Below, piece by piece: positions 17,430 to 26,648 of a DNA stretch of 39,176 nt. Origin of the DNA: a virus. A model generated the notes under the pieces. That model was given only the letters and a program-made list of their open reading frames with translations, searched no databases and was not told where the DNA came from. The translations under genes and the position numbers were made by a program. Position 1 is the first letter of the stretch. Each line of letters starts with the position of its first letter. The DNA lies in IMG/VR virus record IMGVR_UViG_3300002514_000012, positions 57,297 to 96,472 of that record, one strand, 5' to 3'.

Positions 17430-20400
17430 TCGCCATCTCCTAGCAGATTTACTGCGCTTTCGTCCTCAAAAAACTCCCCATTTACGAGAAGTGGGTGATT
17501 AGGGAGCACAACCTCAAGTGCTTTTTCGAGCCCATACACGGAGCCTTTTGCGTTATAAAGAGCTACCGCATTCCAAAGTTGTCTTCTCCATGAGTTAACA
17601 TTATACCCATATAGTTTCCACCCAATAATGTCTGCAAGGTAAGGCAGCAGTTCATCAGGGCAATCCTTAATACTTATTAACTGCTGTAGTCTTTCTACTT
17701 GATCATTGATATCAAATGTTATATATCCGATAGCCTGAAGAAGTTTAAACAATGGACCTAACTGCTTTTTATCAGTAACATACTTACCCAATACGAAGTA
17801 ATTATTTATAGCTTGTTTAACGCGAAGATCATCTCTATCCGCGTAAAGAGGAGAGTACATTATATCGTTTAAGGTATACAGCTTAGATAGATTTTGATTA
17901 CCTGACGCATACAAGCTGTTTTCCCGTAAGAACTTCTTAGGTAGATAATCATCATTGATTGAGGAAAGACCTCTATTAACACCATAGTTAGGATCGACAG
18001 CATAAGGGTTATTACCTACTGGATCCTGATTATACATACTGTGAGATCCATAATAATTATCCCAGATGTATTCCTGATACGCATTAACAGCGTCATTAGT
18101 ATTTATGGTTTCTCCGTGATATAACTTTAGCAAATTACTTACAACTCCCGCACTTGGGTCCGCGCCGAAGCGGGAGATGTACGGTCCTTCCCACTCCTTA
18201 TAGGACACATTTCTTTTAGCCATAGAGAAGGTAAAAACCTCCCCAGAAGCGGAAAAATCATCAGGTAAAGTGTAACTTGCGTCTGTTACATAGGTTCTAC
18301 CAAGCCCCATAAGGGCATTTGGCACGGTAGGGGTCGTAATAGGGTCCTGAGGAGATCTAGAGAAGTTCATCCCAGGCTTATAATGCCTCGTTGGGTATAT
18401 TGTAAGGATGCCGTAGGGATCCCCCATTGGTACACCTTGGGAATTAAGGGCGTTTTTATCATGCGTACCTGAAGGGTCGATAGTTAAATTAAGAGAAACT
18501 TTATACCACCCTGTAACTCCAATATCTTCTACTTCATAAGAATGGTCTGGGGTATTACCGAAATCGCTGTACACGCTACTTACTGTATTAGCGTCTTTAC
18601 TCCAGTTTAACCATAATCTATGATAAGAGAAGTTATCAGGAATAATAGTATTTCCATTGGGATCGAAACAGTAAGCTTCTCCACAATCTATAATGCTTGC
18701 AGGAGATGTAGGGTAATCGCCACAATAAGCAAACTCTATTAAAGAAACGACATCAGCGGTTTCATCCTCAAACCCTTGATTCACTATGCGATCCCCTTGC
18801 TTGGCAATGTACACCGTAAATTTATAGCTCTTCTTAGATTCTAAGGCTAGGTGATGAGTGACTCCCCCCATAGAAAACTCATTGGAATTATGTATTTTAG
18901 TTACAGAAGCAGCGGTCCCTCCTAGTAATAACTCAGGGTCGGTAGCGTTCCCCCCTGTACCTGTGATAAACTGAGCGTTCCCAGCACATGCTGGCAGAGT
19001 ATATTCGGATAAGGAGAAGCGATAATTAAAGTGAGAGCCTACCCAAAAAGCTTTAACAGCATCGACCAAGGTGTAGAATCCTTCTTCTGTTTCTACGGAC
19101 TCATACCACCCCATCTCAGTATCTTTCCAGGTTAGAAAGTCTACAAACCTCCAAGCATCAGGAGTATTAGCTCCCCCATGAATTACTAAAGGCTTTATCG
19201 AATCAGCATACCCTTGAGCGGCATTATACCCACCACTTGGAGAGCATTTAAGATAGTCTTCAGGGGAAATATCAGGAGCCAGTTTCTGCTTACCTACTGT
19301 AGGGCTGCTATAGGATCTAGCTCCTATACCATGCTCACATGTATCAATGTAAATCGCAGGATAGGCGTACTCGATTTCATCTCCATCTTGCCAATACTCA
19401 GGCCAAGCGGGACCCTGCCACCACCCTACATCAGGATGTCCGTGCCCTACGGCAGACCATTTAGGTTTAATGTAGTATTTAATAAACCTCTTGTTGTTTA
19501 GTAGCTCATACTCTGCTTGGGTGTACTGTTCCGCTGCGCGTAAAATGCATTGTTGCCAATGCGAGGTAACGGGATAAATTCTATTAGGTCCTGCATGACC
19601 GTGCCCCATGTGAGTAGTCCTTACCCATTTACCCGTTAAAGCAGGGTTTGTGTAGTCCATGCTCCCTGTAAACTTTTTAGCTCTAACCCAAAAGGACCAA
19701 TAAATGTTACCTGAGGTGCCGAACCCAGCATTCTTTACCCTAAGCCTAATGGTGGCTCCAGTTTTATCGGGGATAACAGGCCAACTCTCCTCTGTAGGAG
19801 TTTGTAACTTACACCTAGTCGCATTATTCTCCCCAAAGGGGTCAGGGCCGATACCAGAAGTGTACTTGCTAATAGTAGAGGAATCATTATCCCAATTAAA
19901 TCGCATAGGATTATTATATTCTATGGTATCAGGTATGCCAAATTTAGGTGGACCTTCACCTGGACCCCACTCTTGGTTTTGCTGGAAATTAATATTAGTA
20001 CCCCAAAAGCGTTGGTCTAAAATATGGTTAAGTGGGGGTGGGTATCCTCTATTAAGCATATAAAAGAGACCTAAATTTTCCATCAAGTGAAGATGCACAC
20101 TAGAGCAGGTGTTTCCATACTGATACAGAAGCTTCCGTCTGGGGTGAGTATATGTTTCGTAGTAAGCCCCAGGAAAACCCATCGAGCTAACAGATAAAGC
20201 AGGTAGAAGAGTTTCCTCTAAGTAGTATTTAAAGTCTGCGGAAGTACTAAAATCAACATACTCTAACCCTAAAGGCTTAAGAATGTTGTACTCAAAAGAA
20301 TGGGGGGTAATTTTAGTAAGATTATTCTGCTTAACGAAAAACTTCGATAAAGACTCAGGATCATTAATATCCTGCGCTATTGTGTTGTCGATGGCAGATG

Positions 20401-20581
20401 TAGGACCAACCAATTTAACAAAATCTTGCATAAGATTAAGGTGCGAATTTATGATATCTGATTCGATGCTTGTTTCTTGGGTTACTACTTCATCGTCTCG
20501 GTTCTTATGGACGCTAGGAATCAGAGGCTCCATAGCGTCTACATAATTTCGCTTAAAAAATTGTTGCTTGTTTTGTGTCAT
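17426..20581 (-). CDS. Tail protein I-like baseplate protein with large central insertion of binding modules (1051 aa)
   Basis: The C-terminus (residues ~930-1045) reads as the P2 gpI / Tail_P2_I family: 'LLPYLADIIGWKLYGYN', then an Arg/Trp-rich helix, 'YNAKGSVYGLEKALEVV' and 'HPLLVNGEFF'. gpI links the baseplate wedge to fibres. Residues 1-195 are helical structural sequence ending 'LMENLGLFYMLNRG'. From ~200 to ~785 there are beta-rich carbohydrate-binding-type modules ('IYWSFWVRAKKF' ~294, 'YKFTVYIAKQGD' ~585, 'TGWYKVSLNLTID' ~690). At ~810 helical sequence resumes ('VSNLLKLYHGETI'). gpI itself is under 200 aa in P2, so this one is several times larger. The gene directly follows baseplate J, as gpI follows gpJ in P2, and is followed by fibre-type genes. 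Its start immediately follows the upstream stop with no clear ribosome binding site. Confidence 0.8.
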   Translation of the reverse strand: MTQNKQQFFKRNYVDAMEPLIPSVHKNRDDEVVTQETSIESDIINSHLNLMQDFVKLVGPTSAIDNTIAQDINDPESLSKFFVKQNNLTKITPHSFEYNILKPLGLEYVDFSTSADFKYYLEETLLPALSVSSMGFPGAYYETYTHPRRKLLYQYGNTCSSVHLHLMENLGLFYMLNRGYPPPLNHILDQRFWGTNINFQQNQEWGPGEGPPKFGIPDTIEYNNPMRFNWDNDSSTISKYTSGIGPDPFGENNATRCKLQTPTEESWPVIPDKTGATIRLRVKNAGFGTSGNIYWSFWVRAKKFTGSMDYTNPALTGKWVRTTHMGHGHAGPNRIYPVTSHWQQCILRAAEQYTQAEYELLNNKRFIKYYIKPKWSAVGHGHPDVGWWQGPAWPEYWQDGDEIEYAYPAIYIDTCEHGIGARSYSSPTVGKQKLAPDISPEDYLKCSPSGGYNAAQGYADSIKPLVIHGGANTPDAWRFVDFLTWKDTEMGWYESVETEEGFYTLVDAVKAFWVGSHFNYRFSLSEYTLPACAGNAQFITGTGGNATDPELLLGGTAASVTKIHNSNEFSMGGVTHHLALESKKSYKFTVYIAKQGDRIVNQGFEDETADVVSLIEFAYCGDYPTSPASIIDCGEAYCFDPNGNTIIPDNFSYHRLWLNWSKDANTVSSVYSDFGNTPDHSYEVEDIGVTGWYKVSLNLTIDPSGTHDKNALNSQGVPMGDPYGILTIYPTRHYKPGMNFSRSPQDPITTPTVPNALMGLGRTYVTDASYTLPDDFSASGEVFTFSMAKRNVSYKEWEGPYISRFGADPSAGVVSNLLKLYHGETINTNDAVNAYQEYIWDNYYGSHSMYNQDPVGNNPYAVDPNYGVNRGLSSINDDYLPKKFLRENSLYASGNQNLSKLYTLNDIMYSPLYADRDDLRVKQAINNYFVLGKYVTDKKQLGPLFKLLQAIGYITFDINDQVERLQQLISIKDCPDELLPYLADIIGWKLYGYNVNSWRRQLWNAVALYNAKGSVYGLEKALEVVLPNHPLLVNGEFFEDESAVNLLGDGE

Positions 20582-22222
20582 TTAAATATAAGCTACATTG
20601 ATTACCAAGTTATTTAATTGAATTATTGCATTAAAATCTACTTGTACCGTATCGGATAGGTTATCTACAGTAGAGAAACGAATTTCTCTTAAGTTGTATA
20701 ATTGCTGCAACAAATCAGAAGGGATAAAAGGCTCCCCAAACCCCCTATTGACCGCAGCGAAGTACTGAGTAATGATATTCTGAACTTTTCCTTTAATAGC
20801 CCCTTCTCTAGTTTTGTTAATAGTGTCTAATCTAATCGTAACTACTAAATCTAAGGAAGCAATATACCCATCATTAATTACAACTTCGTCAGTAATCATC
20901 TTTTTGGGCTTCATAGCATGTAATAAAGAATTCTTATAACTCAAAGTAGCCTTCTGTAATTGATAAGGACTTGCCACCTCTAGTACATAAATATCAATAA
21001 TATTCGCAGAGGAGTACGATTGTCTAGTAGCAGCTATACCCTTTCCTACTTTACCGAAAGGTCCAACATAAGCCATTACAAATGCTACATAATCATCCAA
21101 GGTAACAATTCTATCTTGCCTCCTGAAGGTTTGGGGGGCAGTAGCTTTGGCTTCGCCAACCGTTTCAGCATTTGCACCCCCAGTTGCTAGGCTAGTATTG
21201 GTTAGTCTTCCTTTGTAGGGTGTTCCAGAATCCCCTGTTGCCTGAAATAAGGTGTTAATAGCTTGCTCGGGTAGGTTCCCCCTAGTCCCACCCCCTACTC
21301 TATAAGCTAAAAAGTAGTCTGACTGTGCGGGTGGGGAAACTCCGTTAGTGCCGTCCCCGAAAATAATAGTGCCACCCCCATCTAAAGAAGGTAGAACTTC
21401 AAAAATTTTAGCATCTAAAGAGGAAGCCATAAAAAGGTTCTCTACTTCACTATAAACCCCAGACGCTGTAGGGTCCGCGCTATCCACAAAAACCTCAATA
21501 CTTCCCTGTACTACAGGATTTTCGTCCAATTCGATTGTTTTTATCCCATCACTATTTAAAAAAGTCCCCTGTTGGGTAACTAACGCACCCTCTAACAAAA
21601 TAAGATTATTCCAGACCCGTTCTCCCCCACCAGTAGGGGTAGCTTCAGCATTTTCAAGATGGATGGACCCATCAGGCGACATATTTTCTAAAACACCGTT
21701 AGACACCTTACTTAGAGTAAATGTTAAAGGTAAATTGTCTTCGGGAGAAACAATCCCCACTATCCTATTTCTTGGTTCAATTACTAAACCTGAATCAGGA
21801 TAAATAAGATCGGTAAATAGTGTAAGTTCTGCATTTGCCGCTGAAGAAATAGGACCTTTCATGGATACACCGATCAAATTCAGTATTTTTGCTACATTAT
21901 TTCTATTTTTGGCAGTAGCTAAGAAGCTTTCGTTAGCTAACATGTCAGCTTTCATAGATAAGACGGCTCCCATGTAGGCTACAACCTCTATCAACATAAT
22001 TGAGAGGTCAGATTCGTTAAAATTTGTAAATTCTGTGGGATAAACCACCTTAATATAGTTAATTAAAGATTCCTTAAGCGTAATAAAATCAGTAGCTCCG
22101 TAATCTATCTCCTGTAGCTTTCTATTATCAGAAAGAGTAGCTAATTTTACAAAATCAGACGCTGCTGTAGTAAAGGGGATCTCTATATTTGATCCTAGTC
22201 CCGTTGTACCTTCATATGCCAT
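20582..22222 (-). CDS. Baseplate J-like / T4 gp6-like baseplate wedge protein (546 aa)
   Basis: This is the wedge subunit forming the ring around the baseplate hub. The hallmark of the Baseplate_J family is present: 'GGGTIIFGDGTNGVSPP' near residue 287, then 'YRVGGGTRGNLPEQAI'. It is followed by 'APQTFRRQDRIVTLDDY' near 350-365, the usual crossing into the C-terminal domain. The N-terminal part ('FNESDLSIMLIEVVAYMGAV', ~60-85) is the helical region shared by gp6-type proteins. Length fits a gp6-like protein rather than the shorter P2 gpJ. A good ribosome binding site, GGAG seven bases before ATG (22230-22233), sits in the end of the gp25-like gene. Order gp25-like, J, I is the classic contractile-tail arrangement, as in P2 W-J-I. 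Identification is firm at family level; T4 gp6 orthology is likely but not proven. Confidence 0.9.
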   Translation of the reverse strand: MAYEGTTGLGSNIEIPFTTAASDFVKLATLSDNRKLQEIDYGATDFITLKESLINYIKVVYPTEFTNFNESDLSIMLIEVVAYMGAVLSMKADMLANESFLATAKNRNNVAKILNLIGVSMKGPISSAANAELTLFTDLIYPDSGLVIEPRNRIVGIVSPEDNLPLTFTLSKVSNGVLENMSPDGSIHLENAEATPTGGGERVWNNLILLEGALVTQQGTFLNSDGIKTIELDENPVVQGSIEVFVDSADPTASGVYSEVENLFMASSLDAKIFEVLPSLDGGGTIIFGDGTNGVSPPAQSDYFLAYRVGGGTRGNLPEQAINTLFQATGDSGTPYKGRLTNTSLATGGANAETVGEAKATAPQTFRRQDRIVTLDDYVAFVMAYVGPFGKVGKGIAATRQSYSSANIIDIYVLEVASPYQLQKATLSYKNSLLHAMKPKKMITDEVVINDGYIASLDLVVTIRLDTINKTREGAIKGKVQNIITQYFAAVNRGFGEPFIPSDLLQQLYNLREIRFSTVDNLSDTVQVDFNAIIQLNNLVINVAYI

Positions 22223-22223
22223 T

Positions 22224-22709
22224 TTATAGCTCCACCGTTGTTACAAACATATCGCTTATATTTAAGTTAGGGTCAGGATCTAAGATTTTTAGTAGAAGAC
22301 TTATCACAATCCCAGGAACCCCTTGGTATTTAGTTTTATCACTAAACTCAATTTTAACATCCATTATTTTTACTACCTCTCCAAAATAACTACTTATAGC
22401 AGTAATTACCGCTTCTCTCATCTCATACGCAGTAGTATCATCTAACGGCTCAAAAAGATAAGGAATCAAATCTACCCCATAATCCATAAGCATTAATCTT
22501 TCTCCTGGTGATGTAGACAAGACATCTTTAATACCCTTTTCAACAAGAATTCGACCGCTTTGAGAATTAAAAAAAGCATTTTGTTGATTATCCCCCACAG
22601 ATTCTCCAGGCCAATGGTTTGTACCCTTCACTGTAGTAAAGGGGGCTTGTAGAACTTCTACAGTTGATGTTTTGGTGGGGATCAACCCATAAATATTGGT
22701 GGTGCTCAT
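22224..22709 (-). CDS. gp25-like baseplate wedge protein (161 aa)
   Basis: Small wedge protein of the GPW/gp25 family, which joins baseplate to sheath and initiates sheath assembly. Seen: a Gly/Pro-rich N-terminus, then 'EKGIKDVLSTSPGERLMLMD' and 'YGVDLIPYLFEPLDDTTAYE', which is the family core (I-x-x-x-L-x-T-x-x-GER-x-M, then a YG-x-x-L-x-x-x-x-F-x-P sequence). It continues with a 'REAVITAISSYFGEVVKIMD' segment. The older name 'acidic lysozyme' for gp25 is not supported by any catalytic pattern here. Length is normal for the family. It directly abuts the upstream 927-aa gene (TAA immediately followed by ATG) and lies 1 nt before baseplate J. Confidence 0.9.
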   Translation of the reverse strand: MSTTNIYGLIPTKTSTVEVLQAPFTTVKGTNHWPGESVGDNQQNAFFNSQSGRILVEKGIKDVLSTSPGERLMLMDYGVDLIPYLFEPLDDTTAYEMREAVITAISSYFGEVVKIMDVKIEFSDKTKYQGVPGIVISLLLKILDPDPNLNISDMFVTTVEL

Positions 22710-25493
22710 TTATAGTTTAATATTCTTGAAAAAATCTTTTTGAGTGTTATAATTTTGTTTAACCTCATTTATATTTAGGGGACGAGAGTAGAATTTAAGA
22801 CTTCCGATATAGCCATCCAACCCTGACCGTAACCCGTGGTTAGAGGACATAAATCCTCCCTCTGTAGAAGTAAATCTAGAGTTGTATGCTTTGGGAATAC
22901 CGTCTGTCCAACCCCCTCCTACTATCCAAGGAGTGAAATGACCACCTATAAGGGGTCCCTGGTCGAAACTATGGGTTCCTTCTTGGGTCACAGTGTCTTT
23001 CGCGTACTGGAAACTACTCGTTGTAACTGAGGATGGGGCATAAAAAGTAGGAAGTTGAATAGGTTTACCTACTTCGCTCCCAAAGGTAGCCGTTACTCTA
23101 GCGGTAGAATGAAGTTTTCCATCCAAGTAGACACTAATGAGGTCCTTTTCTATATCAAAAGAGATATTTAGGTGTATAAAAGAAGTTTTAGCGTCATCGA
23201 ATTTCACTCCATTTATCTCCTCAGCAGTTTCTATAGCAAAAATGTTTTGACCCTCATCAGGATTGTAACATTCTCCTCTGTTAAGGAACTCAACATCTTT
23301 GGTATTGACGGATTGGGTAGGAGCTATGTAAAATACGGAAAGAGCTTTTTTGCTTGCGCCCTCTCCCGTAGAAACAGCCTCATTTTCATCAAAATCCTCT
23401 ATCGGAGCGAACTCTAACCCTGGTCTGTATAGTTGTTTTTCCCTACTAAACCCAATAACCAACCCTCTTACCGTTTGAGACCCTTTAATAGCCGTTATCT
23501 CAGTGGATACCTGATCTAAATCATCACCACCAGTATTCTCACAAGCTAATAAAAGTTTATGGTATTGGAAAGTAGAGTACTTTCCGTCCCCACTATCCGT
23601 TACCGCTGAATTAAGGGAATAAGGTAGAACTAATTCATTAAAGTTAGGCAAGTGTAACCATAAATCTATAGAGGCTCCTGCCTGATTATAAAATAAATTC
23701 TGGAACTCAGGGGTAGAGGGCATCTTTAAGTAGTTTCCTGTGCTGGAAATACTGGGAGTCCTACTTATAGGATTAAACCCTACTTGAGGGATACCTCGTA
23801 AGAAGGGAATGCCTACCCCCTTTCTGAATATGTCTTGAGCACTTACAGACACTAGCTGACAGTTATTGTAATTATCAGGGGTAGCACAATTAAGAACTTG
23901 GTATAAGGAGGACTCGGGAGTTGCAACCTTCCCGTCTAAGAAGTTATAAACAGCAAACAATCCATTGCTGGCTATATTATCCGTGATAGAGACTACCTCT
24001 ACTGTAGAACTCGCCTCAGGGTTGGTAGATGAATTTCTGTAAGTTATAGCCCCTTTACCAACCCTAGGGACAGTTAGGTGGCTTACCAAGGGCTGGGACT
24101 CAGAATCAACGGCTCGTACAAATTTAGGGTTTAGGGGAAGGACCACCGAACTAACTTCCCCTTGCACAAAGGTAAGTTTTCTCTGTTTTTTAATATCAAC
24201 AGCTAAATTTATATTTTTTAAGAAGCTAAAATCATTGATAGGAACCTTCCCTGGCTCAAAAGACTCACTCCCAAACAAATCAGGAGCTTTTGCTGCTACC
24301 TCTAATTGTTTTTTGCGTTTATTAATTTTAATATTATGATTACTTATCGTAGAGTATAAAGATTGTCTTAGGTTTACCACCATAGCGGAGTCTGTGGTAT
24401 ATCCCGAAACAACTAAATCATTTATCTGCGAAGAAACATCATAAACATCTTTTGTTTTTTGATTTATTAAAACATTCAGGAAGTGATCAGCGTCATAATA
24501 AGGGAGGATATCCTTCCCGTTGTAAACTTGATCGGGGTCAAATAGGGTATCTACATATTCACCTAATTCAGTGATAGAATAGGATTCCCCTCTTCCACCC
24601 AAACTAGCGAAGTGATTAAGTTTCCACTTCTCAGGGTCTGGGACAAAGCCAATGTCGGAAGCCTGAGGAACAGGATGCCCCCCGTAATCCGCAGTTTGTG
24701 AGTTATAATAAAGCCCGTCAGTAGAGTATAGAAGTTGCCCCTTTTTCATTACAGGAGGACCATACACTAAATCAAAGATTGGGGCTTCCGATACTGCGCT
24801 TGCGTCTACCAGTCTAGGAATTAAGGACGGGTCATGCAGCCTTTCGTTTAAAACCTCTGCAATTATATTTTGTAAGTTTTGAGCTTGCTCGATCCACTCT
24901 CTGGAATCTTTTACTGCTCGCTCCGCAGCACCTACATAAGGATTATCTCCAGAGGAAAAAGGAAGTACGCAAACACCATTCTCACATACATACCCATCGG
25001 GGCACACAACACCTTCACATGAGTCATCATCATCCTCTATCCACTCCTCAAACTCATCCCAACATGCTTCTAGCTTATCCCAGGTCTCCGTCATTATCTG
25101 GTAATTTTCATAAAGCGTAGCACCTGCACCCATTATTGCTCCTAAGGCATTCCCAAGCTCCCCTAAAAGCCCAGCCGCTCCTGCTGCTCCAAATTTTCTC
25201 TGTAGTTCACTTTGTAAAACAAAAAGGCCCGATTGCTCATCAAAAATTTTAATACCCCACTTCTCAAGTAACGCATTTAATATGTCAGCAATAAATGCGC
25301 GAGCATCCCCGACCCCCTGCTCTAGCCCTGAGTTAAGCCCTAACAGCAAATCGCTAGGAAGCAAAGCCATAACAGTTTTCTCCCACTGTAGGATACATTC
25401 AGGCATTCCAAATTTGGTTGCCACTGTAAGCGGAGAGTCCGCAATAGTGGAAACATTATAACTAAAAATATTGTCGGGATCAAATGTAGGCAT
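22710..25493 (-). CDS. Baseplate-associated virion protein with C-terminal LamG-like domain and Cys knot (927 aa)
   Basis: Unusual large protein between the spike and gp25-like genes. Residues ~90-150 are helical with an Ala/Gly-rich stretch and an acidic tail. Residues ~158-175 form a small disulphide-type motif 'CEGVVCPDGYVCENGVCV'. The middle (~190-580) is mixed and unrecognised. Residues ~590-920 read as a concanavalin/LamG-type jelly roll: 'ASIDLWLHLPNF', 'SFIHLNISFDIEKDLISVYL', 'DGKLHSTARV' and the usual last strand 'LDGYIGSLKFYSRPLNINEV'. LamG folds commonly bind glycans, so a host-attachment or capsid-decoration role is inferred; placement next to gp25 argues that it is baseplate-bound. 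The N-terminus may be the ancestral structural part. No ribosome binding site is seen before ATG 25493. Confidence 0.72.
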   Translation of the reverse strand: MPTFDPDNIFSYNVSTIADSPLTVATKFGMPECILQWEKTVMALLPSDLLLGLNSGLEQGVGDARAFIADILNALLEKWGIKIFDEQSGLFVLQSELQRKFGAAGAAGLLGELGNALGAIMGAGATLYENYQIMTETWDKLEACWDEFEEWIEDDDDSCEGVVCPDGYVCENGVCVLPFSSGDNPYVGAAERAVKDSREWIEQAQNLQNIIAEVLNERLHDPSLIPRLVDASAVSEAPIFDLVYGPPVMKKGQLLYSTDGLYYNSQTADYGGHPVPQASDIGFVPDPEKWKLNHFASLGGRGESYSITELGEYVDTLFDPDQVYNGKDILPYYDADHFLNVLINQKTKDVYDVSSQINDLVVSGYTTDSAMVVNLRQSLYSTISNHNIKINKRKKQLEVAAKAPDLFGSESFEPGKVPINDFSFLKNINLAVDIKKQRKLTFVQGEVSSVVLPLNPKFVRAVDSESQPLVSHLTVPRVGKGAITYRNSSTNPEASSTVEVVSITDNIASNGLFAVYNFLDGKVATPESSLYQVLNCATPDNYNNCQLVSVSAQDIFRKGVGIPFLRGIPQVGFNPISRTPSISSTGNYLKMPSTPEFQNLFYNQAGASIDLWLHLPNFNELVLPYSLNSAVTDSGDGKYSTFQYHKLLLACENTGGDDLDQVSTEITAIKGSQTVRGLVIGFSREKQLYRPGLEFAPIEDFDENEAVSTGEGASKKALSVFYIAPTQSVNTKDVEFLNRGECYNPDEGQNIFAIETAEEINGVKFDDAKTSFIHLNISFDIEKDLISVYLDGKLHSTARVTATFGSEVGKPIQLPTFYAPSSVTTSSFQYAKDTVTQEGTHSFDQGPLIGGHFTPWIVGGGWTDGIPKAYNSRFTSTEGGFMSSNHGLRSGLDGYIGSLKFYSRPLNINEVKQNYNTQKDFFKNIKL

Positions 25494-25502
25494 ATCTAAA
25501 AA

Positions 25503-26648
25503 TTACTGATTCATGAGAATGTCATTAAAAAACTCTTTAACAACAGGTAGGCTTGAGAAGCTTCCTGGAATTATCTTATTTAGGTGGATAACGCCACCCC
25601 CTCCAGACTGTAAGGCTATATCTTTTTGGCCTGACTCTATATTTACCCCTCCAGTTAAAGCCTTTAAATTAATGTCGCCTTCCCTACTTTGAAGGTTTAT
25701 GTCACCAGTCGCTAATACATTCACATGACTGTCGCTTTCAATTTGGCACGGCTGGCTTGTCTTAATAAGAAGCCTTCCCTCTAATGAAAGGATCTCAATA
25801 TCATTATGATCAGACTGAATAGTTATGGACCCATTACCTTCGAACTTCCCTACCCCTAGAGAATTTTGAGAAAAAGGTCCTTCAGCCAAAGAGCAGTTCT
25901 GTATAACTAATTTTCTACCGTTTGCCGCAGCTTCTTGTGGGCTTCCTCGTAACCCTACTTGAACACGCAGGTTTGCCGCTCTTGATTTTACTGCCACATT
26001 TCCTCCCGTATCTACAGTGGCCCCCCTAGGTCCTATAGGGCGTGTACTATTACTACCAGTAAGAGTAATATTATCTTGATTGGTTTCATTAGAAATAATA
26101 ATAGCGTCATTAGTATTATTAGGGTTATAAGATTGAAGGCGTATAGATTTATTATCGTTAGAAGTTAGAAAAACTCCTTTATTACTAGTTCCCGTGGGTT
26201 CACTAGCAGCTACATCAGATAAAACAATCCGATTTCGTTGCTTTGTGCATAGTCCGTATGCATTGGATGTAGGTCCAGTTGAGTAAGCTTCCCGTATAGG
26301 GGGAGCTATACCCTTGATACCCTTCCCGTAAAAATCTATAGGGTGTTTTTGATCAGGATCTACTATGCCCCCTGTTTCATACACTGAGCCCAGGTAAACC
26401 CAAAAACTCTCATTTGCATTATCAGGTTGGCCTATCACGGCTCTTGCATACTTTTCTGGTATTGCCCAAAACCCATAATATTGGTTCATCCCTACAGGAG
26501 CCATATAGTTTACAGTATATTGAAAGGCCATCCAATTATAAGCATTATTGGCAAGCCATAAAGAGTATACCGAATCTTCTACAAAAGACATAGTTCCGTC
26601 TCCCATAGTGGAGGCTGTCCTCATTATTCTTCCTAGTAAAGTTTTCAT
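25503..26648 (-). CDS. Baseplate spike / gp5-gpV-like puncturing protein (381 aa)
   Basis: Residues ~1-110 look like a small OB-type barrel ('GRIMRTASTMGDGTMSFVED', 'EKYARAVIGQPDN', 'WVYLGSVYETGG'), as at the base of gpV/gp5 spikes. From ~175 the sequence turns into short alternating strands ('AIIISNETNQDNITLTGSN', 'GSITIQSDHNDIEILSLEG', 'HVNVLATGDINLQSREGDIN', 'GGVNIESGQKDIALQSGGGG'), the repeating VNxxxxGDIxL pattern of a trimeric beta-helical needle. No lysozyme domain is present, unlike T4 gp5. The gene sits where a spike is expected, after hub candidates and before gp25/J/I. The start overlaps the upstream stop (ATGA, 26645-26648). Assigned by pattern and context. Confidence 0.72.
   Translation of the reverse strand: MKTLLGRIMRTASTMGDGTMSFVEDSVYSLWLANNAYNWMAFQYTVNYMAPVGMNQYYGFWAIPEKYARAVIGQPDNANESFWVYLGSVYETGGIVDPDQKHPIDFYGKGIKGIAPPIREAYSTGPTSNAYGLCTKQRNRIVLSDVAASEPTGTSNKGVFLTSNDNKSIRLQSYNPNNTNDAIIISNETNQDNITLTGSNSTRPIGPRGATVDTGGNVAVKSRAANLRVQVGLRGSPQEAAANGRKLVIQNCSLAEGPFSQNSLGVGKFEGNGSITIQSDHNDIEILSLEGRLLIKTSQPCQIESDSHVNVLATGDINLQSREGDINLKALTGGVNIESGQKDIALQSGGGGVIHLNKIIPGSFSSLPVVKEFFNDILMNQ

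Noticed and set aside
19704-20063. 119-codon plus-strand ORF opposite the gpI-like gene
   Set aside because: Lies entirely within a supported coding frame and shows no domain-like sequence.
22224-22709. Lysozyme activity for the gp25-like protein
   Set aside because: The historical name is not supported by a visible catalytic pattern; the structural wedge role is better established.
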